Below are positions 34,141 through 45,889 of a stretch of 64,000 nucleotides of DNA, piece by piece (the first letter of the stretch is position 1; each line of letters begins with the position of its first letter). The DNA is taken from assembly GCF_001625215.2 (NCBI RefSeq), contig NC_030389.2, positions 45,249,454-45,313,453 on the forward strand, written 5' to 3'. A model generated the notes under the pieces. It made no database searches. It saw only the letters and a program-made list of their open reading frames with translations, and was not told the DNA's origin. The DNA is from Daucus carota subsp. sativus. Taxonomy: Eukaryota > Streptophyta > Magnoliopsida > Apiales > Apiaceae. The translations under genes were made by a program, and so were the position numbers.

Positions 34141-36540
34141 CCTTGTGTGTGCCCACCACCCCACTACAACACGTATGATCCATAAGGTTATATGGGCCCT
34201 GCTCTGCCATATCCAACGGGCTAGCCAGTTGACAGGTAGGCCCAAGTTCCAATTTTCTCTTCTTCCTTTTATAATGGGAGGAATCAGATTCTCCTGCACT
34301 GCGGAATATCATAAAAGCAATAGCATTCTCTAACTTTAAGAGGAAGTCCAACAATTATTAGTAGTACAATATTCTACAACCAGTTCTAAACCAGATTAAT
34401 AAGATGGGATCTTGATTGTTATTAGTAGCTTCTTTAATCAGTCATTATAGACTGATTATGTATATATACCACTTGTAACTGAACCTTCTTCATGGTTAAT
34501 GAACAATTACACAGCGACACTGCAGCATATATTGCAGCTAGGCAGCAACCGACACTCTAGTTCCACGGTGGCTCCGTTATGCTACATAAACCTACAACCT
34601 CCTTAGCTATAGGGTATAGCTAATTAAATCAATGTTTTATGTGTATGTATTTGTTTGGGCAAAAGTCTTGCTTTAGATTATAATCAGTGTCATAGATTTG
34701 TATGTATTATCCAGGGCGCATGCATGGACAGATATGCATTGAAACTGATAGATATATTCCACCCCACATGCATGCATGCACTGAGATGGATATTTTGATG
34801 CATATGATTGGGTGCTATATATATATTTTTGTGTTTTGCTATATTATTCATTTTATTAATTATTAAAGCTTTTGGGGCCTCAACTTGCAATTCTTCATGA
34901 CCAGTCCCTCTCTTCTTTATTTTCTGTTTCTGCGTTAGCACACATACACCATACACCACGACTCGACTCGACATGGAGATTTATGAAATACATACCCATG
35001 GCCGATACGTCAACTAAGTAGAGCCAATGTACGTAAATTGCAGAGCGGTTGTTGATGGACATGGAGTGGACAAACAAAAACAAGGAGTGCCCAGCCAGCT
35101 GACATTGTATTACACTATCAACTTCACAGCTAAACTACGTTCATATTACTCATCATCATGTAAGTTGATTACATTGCAAGGCACCACAGTTTGTCTCTCA
35201 TTTCCGCTCCAGTCTCATGGTCATGCATGTTGACTTGTTTCTCAAGGAAAGGACAGCATAACAAAGATGAAACAATATAAGCTGGAGAGGTTTCATTTTT
35301 ATAACAAGTTTAAAAACATAACCAAACACTCAAAATGTAGATTTATAAGAGGGAAACTGGAAAGGGCTTGTTTTGCTTGAGTTTGTATCTACTAAGTGGT
35401 CGTACGTTGAGCAGGCCTAGACCCATATTCAACTCAAATCTGGTCAACTAATATTTAAACAGGCCCAATTCGTTCATCCATCAAATAATTTGGGTCATCA
35501 GTTATCACACAGACCAGATTGTTTACATGTTAGAAAGAATTGAACTTATGCACTACTTCCTTCCGAAATGAATTAAACTAGACTTGTATGAATATTCGTT
35601 ATAATAACTCCGGTTTCATTAAATAATAGAGATCGTTCATGACATTTCTTATGATAATTTCGGATTATATATGAATATTTTTTTTGTAAATTTAATGTGC
35701 CATCATCTAACTATTTTCATTGGTCATTTCAATTGAATAAATATAATCTAAATCGTGTCGTTTAACAAGTTTTCGTTGATCATTTTTTCCGAAAGTGAAT
35801 TTTCTTTATATTTAAACAGAGATTCTTGATTGAGAGAGATTTTTACGCATAAAGTAAGTCATCATTATTAATAAAATTACAATAAATATGTAAAACAAAT
35901 ATAATTATTGATGTCTGTACACGTGCATACACTGAAAAAATTAGTTTCAGAAGTTGCCTTTTATTTCTTTCTGACTAATATGTTGATCCTAGTCCTCCCT
36001 GTTAAAAAGAATTTATACCTAAATCTAATGTAAATCTAATGTGATCTGTCAGGATACTTTCAGGATTTTGCGTGTACAGTATGAAAATCACTAAAACTAA
36101 ATTATGTCAAAACAATGGGAAGCGGATTAACCGCTTTGAATTTATGGTTGTAACCAAAATTAAGTTTGTGCACCGAAAAAAATCCGAACCAGAATGTGTG
36201 TTTGGTACAGCTCAATATCTACTGGAAAACTCCCCACTCGTTTTCTTCTCACCCGCAAATCACCAGCATTAATTCTTAATCTTAATTAGTCCTAAACTTG
36301 ATTACATTAAATAGAGATGAGAAAATACGTTACATTACATGGCGTCGACACAGCACTCCACCGCGTATATTTTCTGATTGAGTCTGGAGACAGTCTATAT
36401 ACACCTGGCATATACTTCATTTATTTACACATTTTTTTCATTATCTTTTTTTTGAAAAATAAAAAAATATCTCATTAAAATGCTTGATAATATTTTCTTT
36501 AATGATAGGATAATCAAATTATAGAACTAGATAAAAAAAA
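34141..36540. other. AT-rich intergenic spacer
   Basis: Only short ORFs without family resemblance. I found no mobile-element ends, RNA gene or promoter signal worth naming. Confidence 0.5.
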
Positions 36541-36873
36541 GGGATAATTTTAAAAATACCCATCTGTGTCATTATTTTTTTAAAAATACTACCATCTTTT
36601 CATTGTTTTTTAAAAATACCTTTTCATAAAATTCTTTTTTCAAAAATACGGTTTTGCAACTTTTGCAACCTCATTTGCAACCTTGGGCGGCGCCAGCCGT
36701 TTCAGTTGCAAATGAGGTTGTAAAAGTTGCAAATGAGGTTGTAAAAATTGCAAATAAAAATGGGAAGTTGCAACTGTTGCAACTGCAATTGCAACTAGTT
36801 GAGCTGAAAACTGTAAGTTGCAACTTCCAGTTTTCAAATGTCATTTTCGACCTCTGTTTCGACATATATATAC

Positions 36874-36940
<67 letters not shown>

Positions 36941-37730
36941 TAGATTCCAAATATGAGGTCGAAAATGGCAACTGAAAACTGGAACTTGAAATCAGAAATT
37001 CAGTTGCATATATGGTTGCATATGGCTGTATTCAGTTGCATATGGTTGCATTCAGTTGATTCTATTGTAATCTAATGGTCCCGCCAGGGGCACACCATAC
37101 ATCCGTCGTAACTTACAATTTTCAGTTGCATTTAGTTGCATATGAGGTTGCAAATGAAGTTGCAACTGCAGTTGCAACTTCCCAGTTTTATTTGCAACCT
37201 CATTAACTGGGAAGTTGCAACTGCAGTTGCAACTTCATTTGCAACCTCATATGCAACTAAATGCAACTGAAAACTGTAATGTACCTCTGGCGGAGCCATT
37301 AGATTATAATAGAATCAACTGAATGCAACCATATGCAACTGAATACAACCATATATGCAACTGAATTTCTGATTTTAAGTTCCAGTTTTCAAATGTCATT
37401 TTCGACCTCATATTTGTCGAAATATGAGGTCGAAAATGACATTTGAAAACTGGAAGTTGCAACTTACAGTTTTCAGTTCAACTAGTTGCAATTGCAGTTG
37501 CAGCAGTTGCAACTTTCCATTTTTATTTGCAACTTTTGCAACCTCATTTGCAACTTTTGCAACCTCATTTGCAATTGAAACGGATGGCGCCGCCCAAGGT
37601 TGCAAATGAGGTTGCAAAAGTTGCAAATCGTATTTTTGAAAAAAGAATTTTATGAAAAGGCATTTTTTAAAAAAATTCTGAAAGGTAGTATTTTTGAAAA
37701 CAATAATAGAAAAGGTAGGTATTTATATCT
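36541..37730. repeat. 1.2-kb palindromic foldback element
   Basis: Outer arms pair: 36541-36856 is the inverse of about 37415-37730, sharing TTTTGCAACCTCATTTGCAA, GGCGGCGCCA-type and AAACTGGAAGTTGCAACTT words. Inner arms also pair: 36950-37185 is the inverse of about 37205-37412, meeting around 37190. TTGCAA and its extensions recur dozens of times. An (AT)n tract at 36863-36942 interrupts the left half. No transposase is encoded. The GGGATAATTTTAAAAATACC edge could be a Mutator-like terminus, but no clean target duplication is seen. Confidence 0.8.
36863..36942. repeat. (AT)n/(ATAC) microsatellite
   Basis: About 80 bp of TATATATACA-type repeats within the left half of the foldback element. 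ORFs of Tyr and Ile here are artefacts of the repeat. Confidence 0.9.
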
Positions 37731-37739
37731 TCTAGACTA

Positions 37740-38215
37740 CATTGTTTGTTCAATAAAAAAGATTTTGAAAGAAACAATTTCATTCCTTAAAAATTTTGTT
37801 GACACCTAAAATGAAAGACTACTTGTACAACAAAATATGATGATTTTATTAAATTGAAAAAAGATTTTGAAAGAAACAATTTCATTCCTTATATGATTTT
37901 GTTTAATCGAGTAACAATTTCATTCAAAATCACATTAAATTTTAACTGAATCAAAGTCTAATCGAGTAACAATTATATTACTTTGATGATAGAATCTTTA
38001 AGGAATTGTTACTCGGTTAAACTATTGACTTTGTTTATTCAAAATCTAACCGACTAACAATTTCATTCAAAATCATATTAAAATTTAAGGAATGAAATTG
38101 TTACTCGGTTAAACAAAGTCATATATGGAATGAAATTGTTTATTAAAATACACAGAATAAATAAAGTCAGTAGTTTAACCGAGTAACAATTTCATTCCTT
38201 AAAATCTTTTTATCA
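37740..38215. repeat. Second inverted-repeat cluster
   Basis: Words of the form CGAGTAACAATTTCATTC occur on both strands at about 37915, 37960, 38005 (inverse), 38055, 38090-38115 (inverse) and 38180. Direct copies of AAGATTTTGAAAGAAACAAT also occur at about 37760 and 37862. The result is a dense set of direct and inverted repeats beside the palindrome. I do not recognise the family. Confidence 0.7.
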
Positions 38216-38924
38216 ATTAAAATTTTAAAACTAGTATAATTTTAAGGCTGTCATATAAGGATTCATATATATTATATTATTATATAATGTTGTTTCTCTT
38301 CAATTAATTAACTAATATTTTTATATAATTTTATCGAATCAATTAGTTCTATTTTTGTTTTAAAAAATTTCTTATAGATAAATATACAAGAAAAAGGTAA
38401 CTAAAAAATAATAAGGAAAAGGAAAGAGAAAAGAGAAAGAAGTGGGGTAGAAGCCTAGAGAGAGAGAGAGAGGAGAGAGAGACACTTTCCTCTTCATCTT
38501 AATTTTCTTAACAATCTCTTCTACAACTTCCTTGCCTGTCTGCCACCCATTATCACATACCCTCTAAACCACACCCCCTCTTCATCTCTTTCCTTCATTT
38601 TCTTCTCATTCTATTTCTCACCCTCCCTTATCATATCTCTCTCCTTATTATCCATCTCTCTGTGTTTTTCTTACCCACTTTGCAGCAGGATTTTAGGGCT
38701 CTATGTAATTTTTCTCAGCATTATCTTTTCTTCAAGAGAGAGAGGTTTTTTGATTACCCATTTGGTGAAAGTTGGTATTTTTTTGGTTTCTTGTGGTTTG
38801 ATTGATTGTTTTTGGTCAGATTTGAGTCAACTTGTGGGTTGATTTTGAGTTGATTTTGTAGTCAATATTGAAACTCAGAGAGAGAGAGAGAGTTCTAAAG
38901 AAATTTATAAGGGGATAGAGAGAG
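38216..38924. other. Promoter and leader region of the GT17 gene
   Basis: It contains a GA microsatellite (about 38456-38482), a long CT-rich stretch (38480-38650) and another GA run (38878-38893) just before the start codon. This composition is typical of a plant 5' UTR. I place no certain TATA box. Confidence 0.55.
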
Positions 38925-41010
38925 ATGTGGAGCTTAACGAGATTTTGTGAGAAAGTGTATATGATGGTGGAAGGAGGATCTGATTATTGTTCAAAGAAGT
39001 CTGATGATATATGTGGGAATGCTTCTGGTGAGGTAAAGATTCAATCTTTGTTAAAAGCTTCAATTTTTATGTTAAAGATTCTATATTTTCGAGATTTATA
39101 TGCATTTAGATCTAATTGTTCTGTGTTTACATTGCTGGGATATGTTAGTTTTAGACAATGCTCGATCTTCTCATATGGGATTGCCTGTAATTTGATTAGT
39201 TTCTTCGAAACTGCATGAATTTGGGGAATGTTGAAGGTCATGGTCTTTGTATACTTGTGTTTTTTCATGGACCAAGTCAAAAAATTTGAAATCGGAAATA
39301 ATTGCTCGAAGGGACTTTTATATTTTGTAATTCCAGAAAGTGTATGTATTTGACAAGTTTATACTTGATCATGTACATGGCACCCTTTAGTTTGCTCTAA
39401 AATTTGGATTTTTTTGACCAAGTAAACAATTTTGAAATCTAGAAGAATTGCATAAATGGACTTTTGGATTTGTATTGTCGAAAAGGTATTGTTTAGTTGA
39501 TTCTTGATCATGAAAACACATGTGATTTTCTCCTATATATTATGTTTTCACGCCAATTTTGGTTCCATCTAGCATATGCAATTAGAGAGATGTATATATG
39601 TTGTAATGCAGTCCAATGGGATAGACCTCTTTGTCTTTTTTTCTCATGATTTATAATTGTGCTTATAAGATGCCATGTGATTTAGGTAAATTCCAATTAG
39701 GGGATTTTTGGTGTTTTGTTAGGAATAGTGTTTAGAGGTCTGCATTATTTTAATGGCGCAGAACAATTCTTTTAAGTTTCTTTTTTATCAGTCATAGCCT
39801 GCTTTCAACAAGCTGGTCTATGTGCTTCCGTGCCTGTAAATTGGATAGTGCTTTTTTGATCGCTTTTCCTTACCAAATGTCCTAAAGGTAATATGTTCAC
39901 ATAATGCAGGATTCGGGCCGTATGTTGAGCATGACAAGATTACGTTGTATTATACGGGGACTAGATTTAAAAATGTTTCTCTTCCTATTAATATTGATAC
40001 CAACATGTGTCTTTGGTTTATATTTGCATGGTCAAAAAATATCGTACTTCTTGCGGCCATTATGGGAATCTCCCCCTAAACCTTTTCGAGAGATCCCTCA
40101 TTATTATCATGAGAATGTGACAATGAAGAATCTGTGCAAACTGCATGGTTGGGGCATCCGTGAGTTCCCAAGACGAGTTTACGATGCAGTGTTATTTAGT
40201 AATGAAGTGGATCTGCTTACTGTGAGGTGGAAAGAATTGCATCCTTACATAACAGAGTTTGTGCTTCTCGAGTCAAATTCTACTTTTACTGGTTTGGCAA
40301 AGCCACTGGATTTCGCCAGCCATAGAGAACAGTTTCAGTTTGTTGAATCGCGGTTAACTTATGGCCAAATTCCTGGAAGACATTTAAAAGGAGAAAACCC
40401 ATTCGTTGAGGAAGCATATCAGCGCCTAGCTCTTGATTACCTTCTTAGGAAAGCAGGTATTCAAGATGATGACTTGTTAATAATGTCAGATGTTGATGAG
40501 ATACCAAGTAGGCACACCATCAATTTATTGAGGTGGTGTGATGACATACCCCCAATCCTTCATCTTCGGTTAAAGAACTATCTGTATTCTTTCGAGTTTC
40601 TACTGGATAACAACAGCTGGCGAGCTTCAATTCATAGATATCAGACAGGGAAGACAAGATATGCACATTATCGCCAGTCTGATGACATATTGTCAGATGC
40701 TGGCTGGCATTGCAGCTTTTGCTTCCGCCGTATCAGCGAGTTCATATTTAAGATGAAAGCATACAGTCACAATGATAGAGTGAGATTTTCTAAATTTTTG
40801 AACCCTAAAAGAGTTCAGGCAGTAATTTGCAGAGGGGCTGACCTCTTTGATATGTTACCTGAGGAGTACACATTCAAGGCAATCATCGGAAAAATGGGTC
40901 CCATACCTCATTCCTACTCCGCGGTTCACCTTCCAGCATATCTTTTGGAGAATGCTGACAAGTATAAGTTTCTTCTGCCCGGGAATTGCATACGAGAAGA
41001 TGGTGGCTGA
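38925..41010 (+). CDS. Glycosyltransferase family 17 protein (GnT-III-like)
   Basis: Two exons, 38925-39032 and 39910-41010, encode 402 aa. The first encodes a 36-aa cytosolic segment ([20 protein letters not shown]). Exon 2 begins with a basic stretch and one membrane segment ([18 protein letters not shown], about residues 58-75), giving a type II Golgi topology. The catalytic domain carries [32 protein letters not shown], the acidic DxD-like motif [13 protein letters not shown], a GWHCSFCFR block, and ends [12 protein letters not shown]. These are hallmarks of GT17, annotated as beta-1,4-mannosyl-glycoprotein N-acetylglucosaminyltransferase. Plants are not known for bisected N-glycans, so the true acceptor is unclear. 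Length is normal and no key motif is missing. Recalled relative: At1g67880. Confidence 0.93.
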
Positions 41011-43102
41011 TCAACAACCTCTTATGGTAGTTTCGTTGCCCAGTTTTTGTGTAAAGTTGGAGATTCAGCTAACAGGAGTGCGCGATGTTTTTGTCCAATC
41101 AACAGATGACTGCAATGTGTTAGTTCACACTACATTTCTTTCGTATATTCATATATATCATTCTTTCGGAGGCATTGTGGAAGGTTAGTTGAGTCCATAA
41201 ATTTCTGGAGTGATATTGTATATAACATCAGTATGCGAGTTGGTTATCATATTTAAATTTAGCACACACATTTACCGAGTGCTGGAGCTTGTGATTATTG
41301 AAAAGTTTATTGCTTAAGATATAATTGTGCTGGTATAGCCCGGAACCACCTCTCCCTCTCCCCCCACCCCCAACACACACACACACACACAAGAAACAGT
41401 CATCAGCCCTACTGAAATTTGGAGTACTTGTTATTATCTGTATCATTGAGGGCAGGCGCCAGCTACGAGACATGGACAGATAGAATATATCATATATGAT
41501 GCTTTTAAACAGTTTAAAATGCGATAAAAATATGTCAATGATTAAGCATGTATACCATTGTTAAGTTCTGTGCTGTATTTAAATATCATGGAGTTGTAGG
41601 CATGTCTTGTTGGCTGTTGCTGCCATATGGTATACAAAGAGATGGGTTAAAGTATGGTCATTTTGCTTCATATGTCAAGTATCTCGGGTAGGGTATATCG
41701 GTTACGTTTGGTTTGGTTCGTTCGAGCCGGTTATTTCGGGATATACCAGATATGTTTGGTTTGATTCGGGTCGGTTATTTCGAGTATTCTAGAATGCCAA
41801 TATTATACTGGTATAATAATAATGCAAAGTTTGAGGGAGCTTATGGGTTGATGATGATGTTGGTTTCTTGGCCCCATTATCTCTCTGGCATGATTTATTA
41901 TTCTACGCCTAGAGATGTCTTATAAGTTGTAACATGTGCATGTGTTCTTGTTCTTGTGTTGTTTTCTGTTCTTAACTTTCTATATTAATTATTGACGAAT
42001 CAGCATGTTTTTCTAGAGTTTTTTCAACTATTCGGATCACCGATCAATACTGACAAATTCGAATAATTTATCGGGCTTGCAATTATTGACACGCAAGTCC
42101 GAGAATTTCATGAAAATTTTGATCATCCCCCTCTTACTGGATCCTTGTGATTCGGTGTTTGATTTAAAATTTTGAAGTTACGTTAGTGACTAATCGGTAG
42201 AAGTTGTATCGTTGAGCACAAAAATTCGAATTACGGTGGTGACATGAACTGAAGTTCTGTTCAATTAGAAGTAAATTGATCGAGTTAATAATATCACAAT
42301 CGGAAATGATTAATACAGGATGATACAGGACAGAGGCACAGAGCTAGCTGAATGAGAAAAATGATATTATTTTTTTAATTTTAAGTCGTATTTTGTTCGT
42401 AAAAATAATACTGTTTTCGATCTAAATTCTTTGCTAATTTCAAATAATCAGCAAAACAGAAATATTATTTTTGATTTTAGCTGCGATACTTTAATTCATG
42501 GGAAATAAATCCCAGTAGGATGCAGGGTACGGATACGGGAATGTGCGGTAACACATGAATTCGGCAGATATTAATATATTAAAATTATATATTATGCATA
42601 TATATATTAAGAGTTATATTTATTTAAATCAATATAAATCAAACAATTAAGTAAATAAGTACATTATCCTTAACAATTTATATAATAATTTTTTGATAAA
42701 ATAATTGTTGCACTGTAAAATAGGTAAATGATTAAATAATTAACTATTTACAAAATTAATGATGAAAGAATTCTCGGCAATCGAGTGTGCAGTGCTACGG
42801 GTGAGTGAATGCTTATCTAGGAATCTGGAAATCCTTGATATCTCTATTAACGCCAATCACATTCGTTCGATTTCAGGATGAATGTAATTCTGAATTCAAA
42901 AGCACAAGTCACAATCTGTGCACTCATGCTGCGGATTCCTGATCAGACTGCAAAAACTTATTACGACAAGTAACTTATTATTTAAAGTAAGATGTAAGTT
43001 GTTAATAGTACTGAATGAATGTTACAGATTCTGCAGAGATAATGATCACATTTGGAACAGATGAACTGTGGCCTAATGCCCTTCGAAGATAAGCATTACA
43101 GA
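41011..43102. other. Spacer between GT17 and the small-protein array
   Basis: It holds the 3' UTR, an (AC)n run near 41374-41391, and a short direct repeat of CGGTTATTTCG words at 41688-41790. From about 42940 it holds the sequence homologous to the upstream regions of the other two array copies. No gene is supported. Confidence 0.5.
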
Positions 43103-43249
43103 TTCTTTGCAAGATGGCCTAAAGTTCTAAGGATCTTCTGATTCGAAGAAGAAAAGAATCTGACAGACTACCGTCAGTAGTGCTACTTTCGGGCCATGAT
43201 CAGACAGGTATGAGATGCTTAATATCTGATAAGAATCATCAGGTAACAC

Positions 43250-43257
43250 TATAAATA
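43250..43257 (+). promoter_or_regulatory. TATA box, array copy 1
   Basis: TATAAATA lies 68 bp before the conserved MFPG start. The same spacing recurs in copies 2 and 3, and about 130 bp upstream (including GTCAGTAGTGCTACTTT and CATGATCAGACAGGTATG) is conserved in all three. Confidence 0.75.
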
Positions 43258-43302
43258 GCACTTACTATCATGAAGAGAAATGCAAGCTCAACGACGAAGA
43301 TG

Positions 43303-43794
43303 GTTCTGCAATCAGAGATGTTCCCTGGTGGCTACAAGCAACAGAGCTACTCACACGATGGCTACTCCTCCTCGGGCTATGGCCAAGGCCCGATGCATAT
43401 GGGACCAACTCCCTCCTTCAGCTCTTCTCAGATGATGCATTCTGGAACTCATGGGCATGGACACGGTCAGCACCACCACAGCACCACTGATTTTCAGAGC
43501 AGTGCCTCAAACGGGCATATGTCTGGCCCTTTCACTCATGGCAACAGTTTCAGCCATGGAATGCCAGCAGGCGGCTATGGGAGTTCTTACACCAGCAACT
43601 TCAGCCATGGAATGCCTACTGGCAGCTATGGAACCTCTTACCATGGGGCAACAGTCGGCCCCATGGGATCGAAGATTGAGTCACTGAAGCATGACTATAA
43701 TAACTATGGTCATTCAAGCATGATGCATAGCCCTATGCATGGAGGTCACCAGTCTGCTGAGTGGAAACTCAAGTCCATTGAAGACGACGACTAG
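43303..43794 (+). CDS. His/Met/Gly/Ser/Tyr-rich small protein, array copy 1
   Basis: Intronless, 163 aa from the ATG at 43303 (158 aa if the conserved internal MFPGGYKQQ at 43318 is used). An upstream in-frame ATG at 43270 lies too close to the TATA box to be in the mRNA. The protein has no known domain. It is low complexity, with a histidine cluster HGHGHGQHHH, paired repeats FSHGMPAGGYGSSY / FSHGMPTGSYGTSY, and a conserved C terminus with GSKIESLKHD and GHQSAEWKL. His and Met richness could allow metal binding, but that is only inference. Position between GT17 and DUF707 genes recalls the Arabidopsis 'glycine-rich protein' At1g67870. This is the least damaged of the three copies. Confidence 0.8.
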   Translation, partial: VLQSEMFPGGYKQQSYSHDGYSSSGYGQGPMHMGPTPSFSSSQMMHSGTHGHGHGQHHHSTTDFQSSASNGHMSGPFTHGNSFSHGMPAGGYGSSYTSNFSHGMPTGSYGTSYHGATVGPMGSKIESLKHDYNNYGHSSMMHSPMHGGHQSAEWKLKSIEDDD

Positions 43795-44550
43795 AGATGC
43801 TATGATACTAATGCATCAGAAGTATGCAGACTCTAATTACTTGGCAATGTCTCAAATTTCCCACATATAATGTGGTTGTTATATTACTAAGCTTGAATAA
43901 ACTCTTATAATATCTACTGGATTTTCTCCCTGGGAAATCATCTCTGATGCTATGATCACTAGAAAGAATTCAGAAACAATATTTCAGGTAAGCGGAAATC
44001 AAAAGAAAAACGCTTAATCAAACTCGTATGAAGATTAGCAGCCCAGCTATGGACATCACAGCCTTAACTAAATCATAGCCAAGTCTAAATAAGAGAATTA
44101 CCTGTTAATCGTATTTCTTCAGGAAGTCAGAAATATCTGCTACTTTTATACTATCGCTATATCTCCTTTTCTGAAATTTCTTCTATCAAATAATTAAGCA
44201 TCTTTAATATTCAGATGAAACCAGACATAGTCAGATTCATAAATCTCATTCTGCAGTCTCCCCTACAGGTCTTGAAGTCTCATCACCACTTCCTGTTATT
44301 TATCTTGTAGTCCCTATACAAGCAATAAACATGTGTGCTCCTTTATATTTTTGTAAAATCAAATTTCAAAAAAAAAAAAAAAAAAGTCACTAAGAAAAAG
44401 GTAGCTAGGATTTTTGACTTCACGGATTCTGGCTTATAAGTCGGAAGTTGACTTATAATTTCTTTACACGAACTGTACGGGTAAGCTGTTTATGACTTAT
44501 AAGCTCAGAAGTTGGGCTTTTAAGCCCAGCCAAACGAAAAGAATGGATTC
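43795..44550. other. 3' flank of array copy 1
   Basis: It includes the copy 1 trailer, an A-run at about 44370-44387, and GACTTATAAGT / AGCCCAACTT-type words near 44410-44530 that look like a MITE remnant. The stretch at 44155-44225 is duplicated downstream of copy 2. Confidence 0.5.
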
Positions 44551-44680
44551 TGGGGATAAATAAGTTTTACAGATCTGGAAAAGAAAAGAATCTGAGTGCT
44601 ACTGTCAGTAGTGCTACTTTGTGACCATGATCAGACAGGTATGTGATGCTCCATATCTAGTAAGAATCATCAGGTAATGC

Positions 44681-44688
44681 TATAAATA
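44681..44688 (+). promoter_or_regulatory. TATA box, array copy 2
   Basis: TATAAATA lies 68 bp before MFPG at 44749, as in the other copies. Confidence 0.65.
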
Positions 44689-44748
44689 GGATTCATTACC
44701 ATAAGGAGAAATGCAATATTAGGATTGAAAATGGTTCTATAATCTGAG

Positions 44749-45045
44749 ATGTTTCCTGGTGACTACAAGCAACAGAGGTACACACACGATGGCTACAGCT
44801 CAAAAGATGGCCAAGAACTGGGCTTGTATATGTTCCTCACTCCACCCTTAAGCTCTTCTGACAGAATGACGAATTCATTTCGGCATGGTCCACAACGCCA
44901 GACCATTGATGATTTTCACAGCAGTGCCTCAAAGGGGCATAATTCATCACCTTTTTCCCATAGCAGCAGTTGCAGCCGTAGAATGCCACGTAAGTGTACA
45001 TCTGTCATAGTCCCAACTGGCAACAATCCGTGGAATGCCCCCTGA
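44749..45045 (+). pseudogene. Array copy 2, truncated by deletions
   Basis: The sequence runs MFPGDYKQQRYTHDGYSS and stays collinear with copy 3 up to SVIVPTG. A deletion of about 36 bp then shifts the frame to a stop at 45043-45045. Soon after, sequence equivalent to copy 3's GGCTATTGG joins 3'-flank sequence (GCTATATCTCC), removing the conserved C terminus. The upstream ATG that starts copy 1 is followed here by a stop after three codons. A 98-aa product is possible, but the gene looks broken. Confidence 0.75.
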
Positions 45046-45119
45046 TAGCTATATCTCCTTTTTCTGATATTTATTCTATTAGATATTTAAGCATCCTTAA
45101 TATTCTGATGAAACCAGAC

Positions 45120-45475
45120 ATCGAGACCTGAAGGAGTTTAAAATTGTGACTTATGACTTAACGTGAGACAAACTGAGATTATAAAATGTCTTTTATGATA
45201 ATTTTGACTTATAAGTTATTAAAAATGTTATAATAAAAATAAGTGATTTACTGGTAAGTTATGACTTATGGATAATTTTTATTAAAAAAAAGTTTAAAAA
45301 ATTAAGTCACCGAAAAAAGTAACTCAAACTAACTTCTGCTTCCGACTTTAAGTCAGTTTTTGACTTATTTCCGACTTTTAGTCAATTTATGACTTATTAT
45401 ACAAATAAACATTTTTAGGCTTAAAGTCATAAACAACTTTAAACCTCCTGCTTCAAGCAGAAACAAACAGGCTCA
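45120..45475. repeat. Possible MITE between array copies 2 and 3
   Basis: Repeated TTATGACTTA / GACTTATAAGT words on both strands, similar to those near 44410-44530, suggest a decayed palindromic insertion. I could not define its ends. Confidence 0.35.
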
Positions 45476-45821
45476 GCGTCAGATTCATAAATCCGATTCT
45501 GCAGTTCCTCCCCTCCAGGTCTTGAAGTCTAATCACCAGTTCCTGCAATTTATCTTGTAGTCCCTATACAATCAATGATATGTGTGATTATTAATAGTAC
45601 TGGATTAGTGATACAGATTCTCTAAAGATAATCATCACACTTGAACAGATATACTGTTCTTTAATGTGCTTTGAAGATAAGCATGGATTCTGGGGATAAA
45701 TTAGTTTTACGAATCTGGAAAAGAAAAGAATCTGAGTGACTACTGTCAGTAGTGCTACTTTGTGACCATGATCAGACAGGTATGCGATGCTCCATATCTG
45801 GTAAGAATCATCAGGTAATGC

Positions 45822-45829
45822 TATAAATA
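45822..45829 (+). promoter_or_regulatory. TATA box, array copy 3
   Basis: TATAAATA lies 68 bp before MFPG at 45890; the upstream block shared with copies 1 and 2 is intact. Confidence 0.7.
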
Positions 45830-45889
45830 GCACTTATAACCATAAAGAGAAATGCAAGATTAGGATTAAAAATGGTTCTATAATCTGAG

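Larger units (their letters stand above)
27805..34145 (-). mobile_element. Complete Ty1/Copia LTR retrotransposon, minus orientation
   Basis: The element spans 27810-34140 (6331 bp) with the 5-bp target duplication CCTTG at 27805-27809 and 34141-34145. Two 824-bp LTRs (27810-28633 and 33317-34140) bracket one uninterrupted gag-pol ORF on the minus strand. A polypurine tract (GGGGGA on the minus strand, plus positions about 28634-28640) lies next to the 3' LTR. The LTRs appear identical wherever I compared them, including matching ORFs across about 560 bp, so insertion is recent. The usual TGG-starting tRNA primer site is absent beside the 5' LTR. Confidence 0.96.

Noticed and set aside
36654..37626. 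Repeated ORFs of the type MQLLQPHLQPWAAP and a Tyr/Ile repeat ORF
   Set aside because: They arise from the palindrome's TTGCAA words and the (AT)n tract, occurring on both arms and both strands.
43270..43302. Upstream ATG giving an 11-aa longer array copy 1 protein
   Set aside because: It lies only 20 bp from the start of the TATA box, upstream of the likely transcription start.
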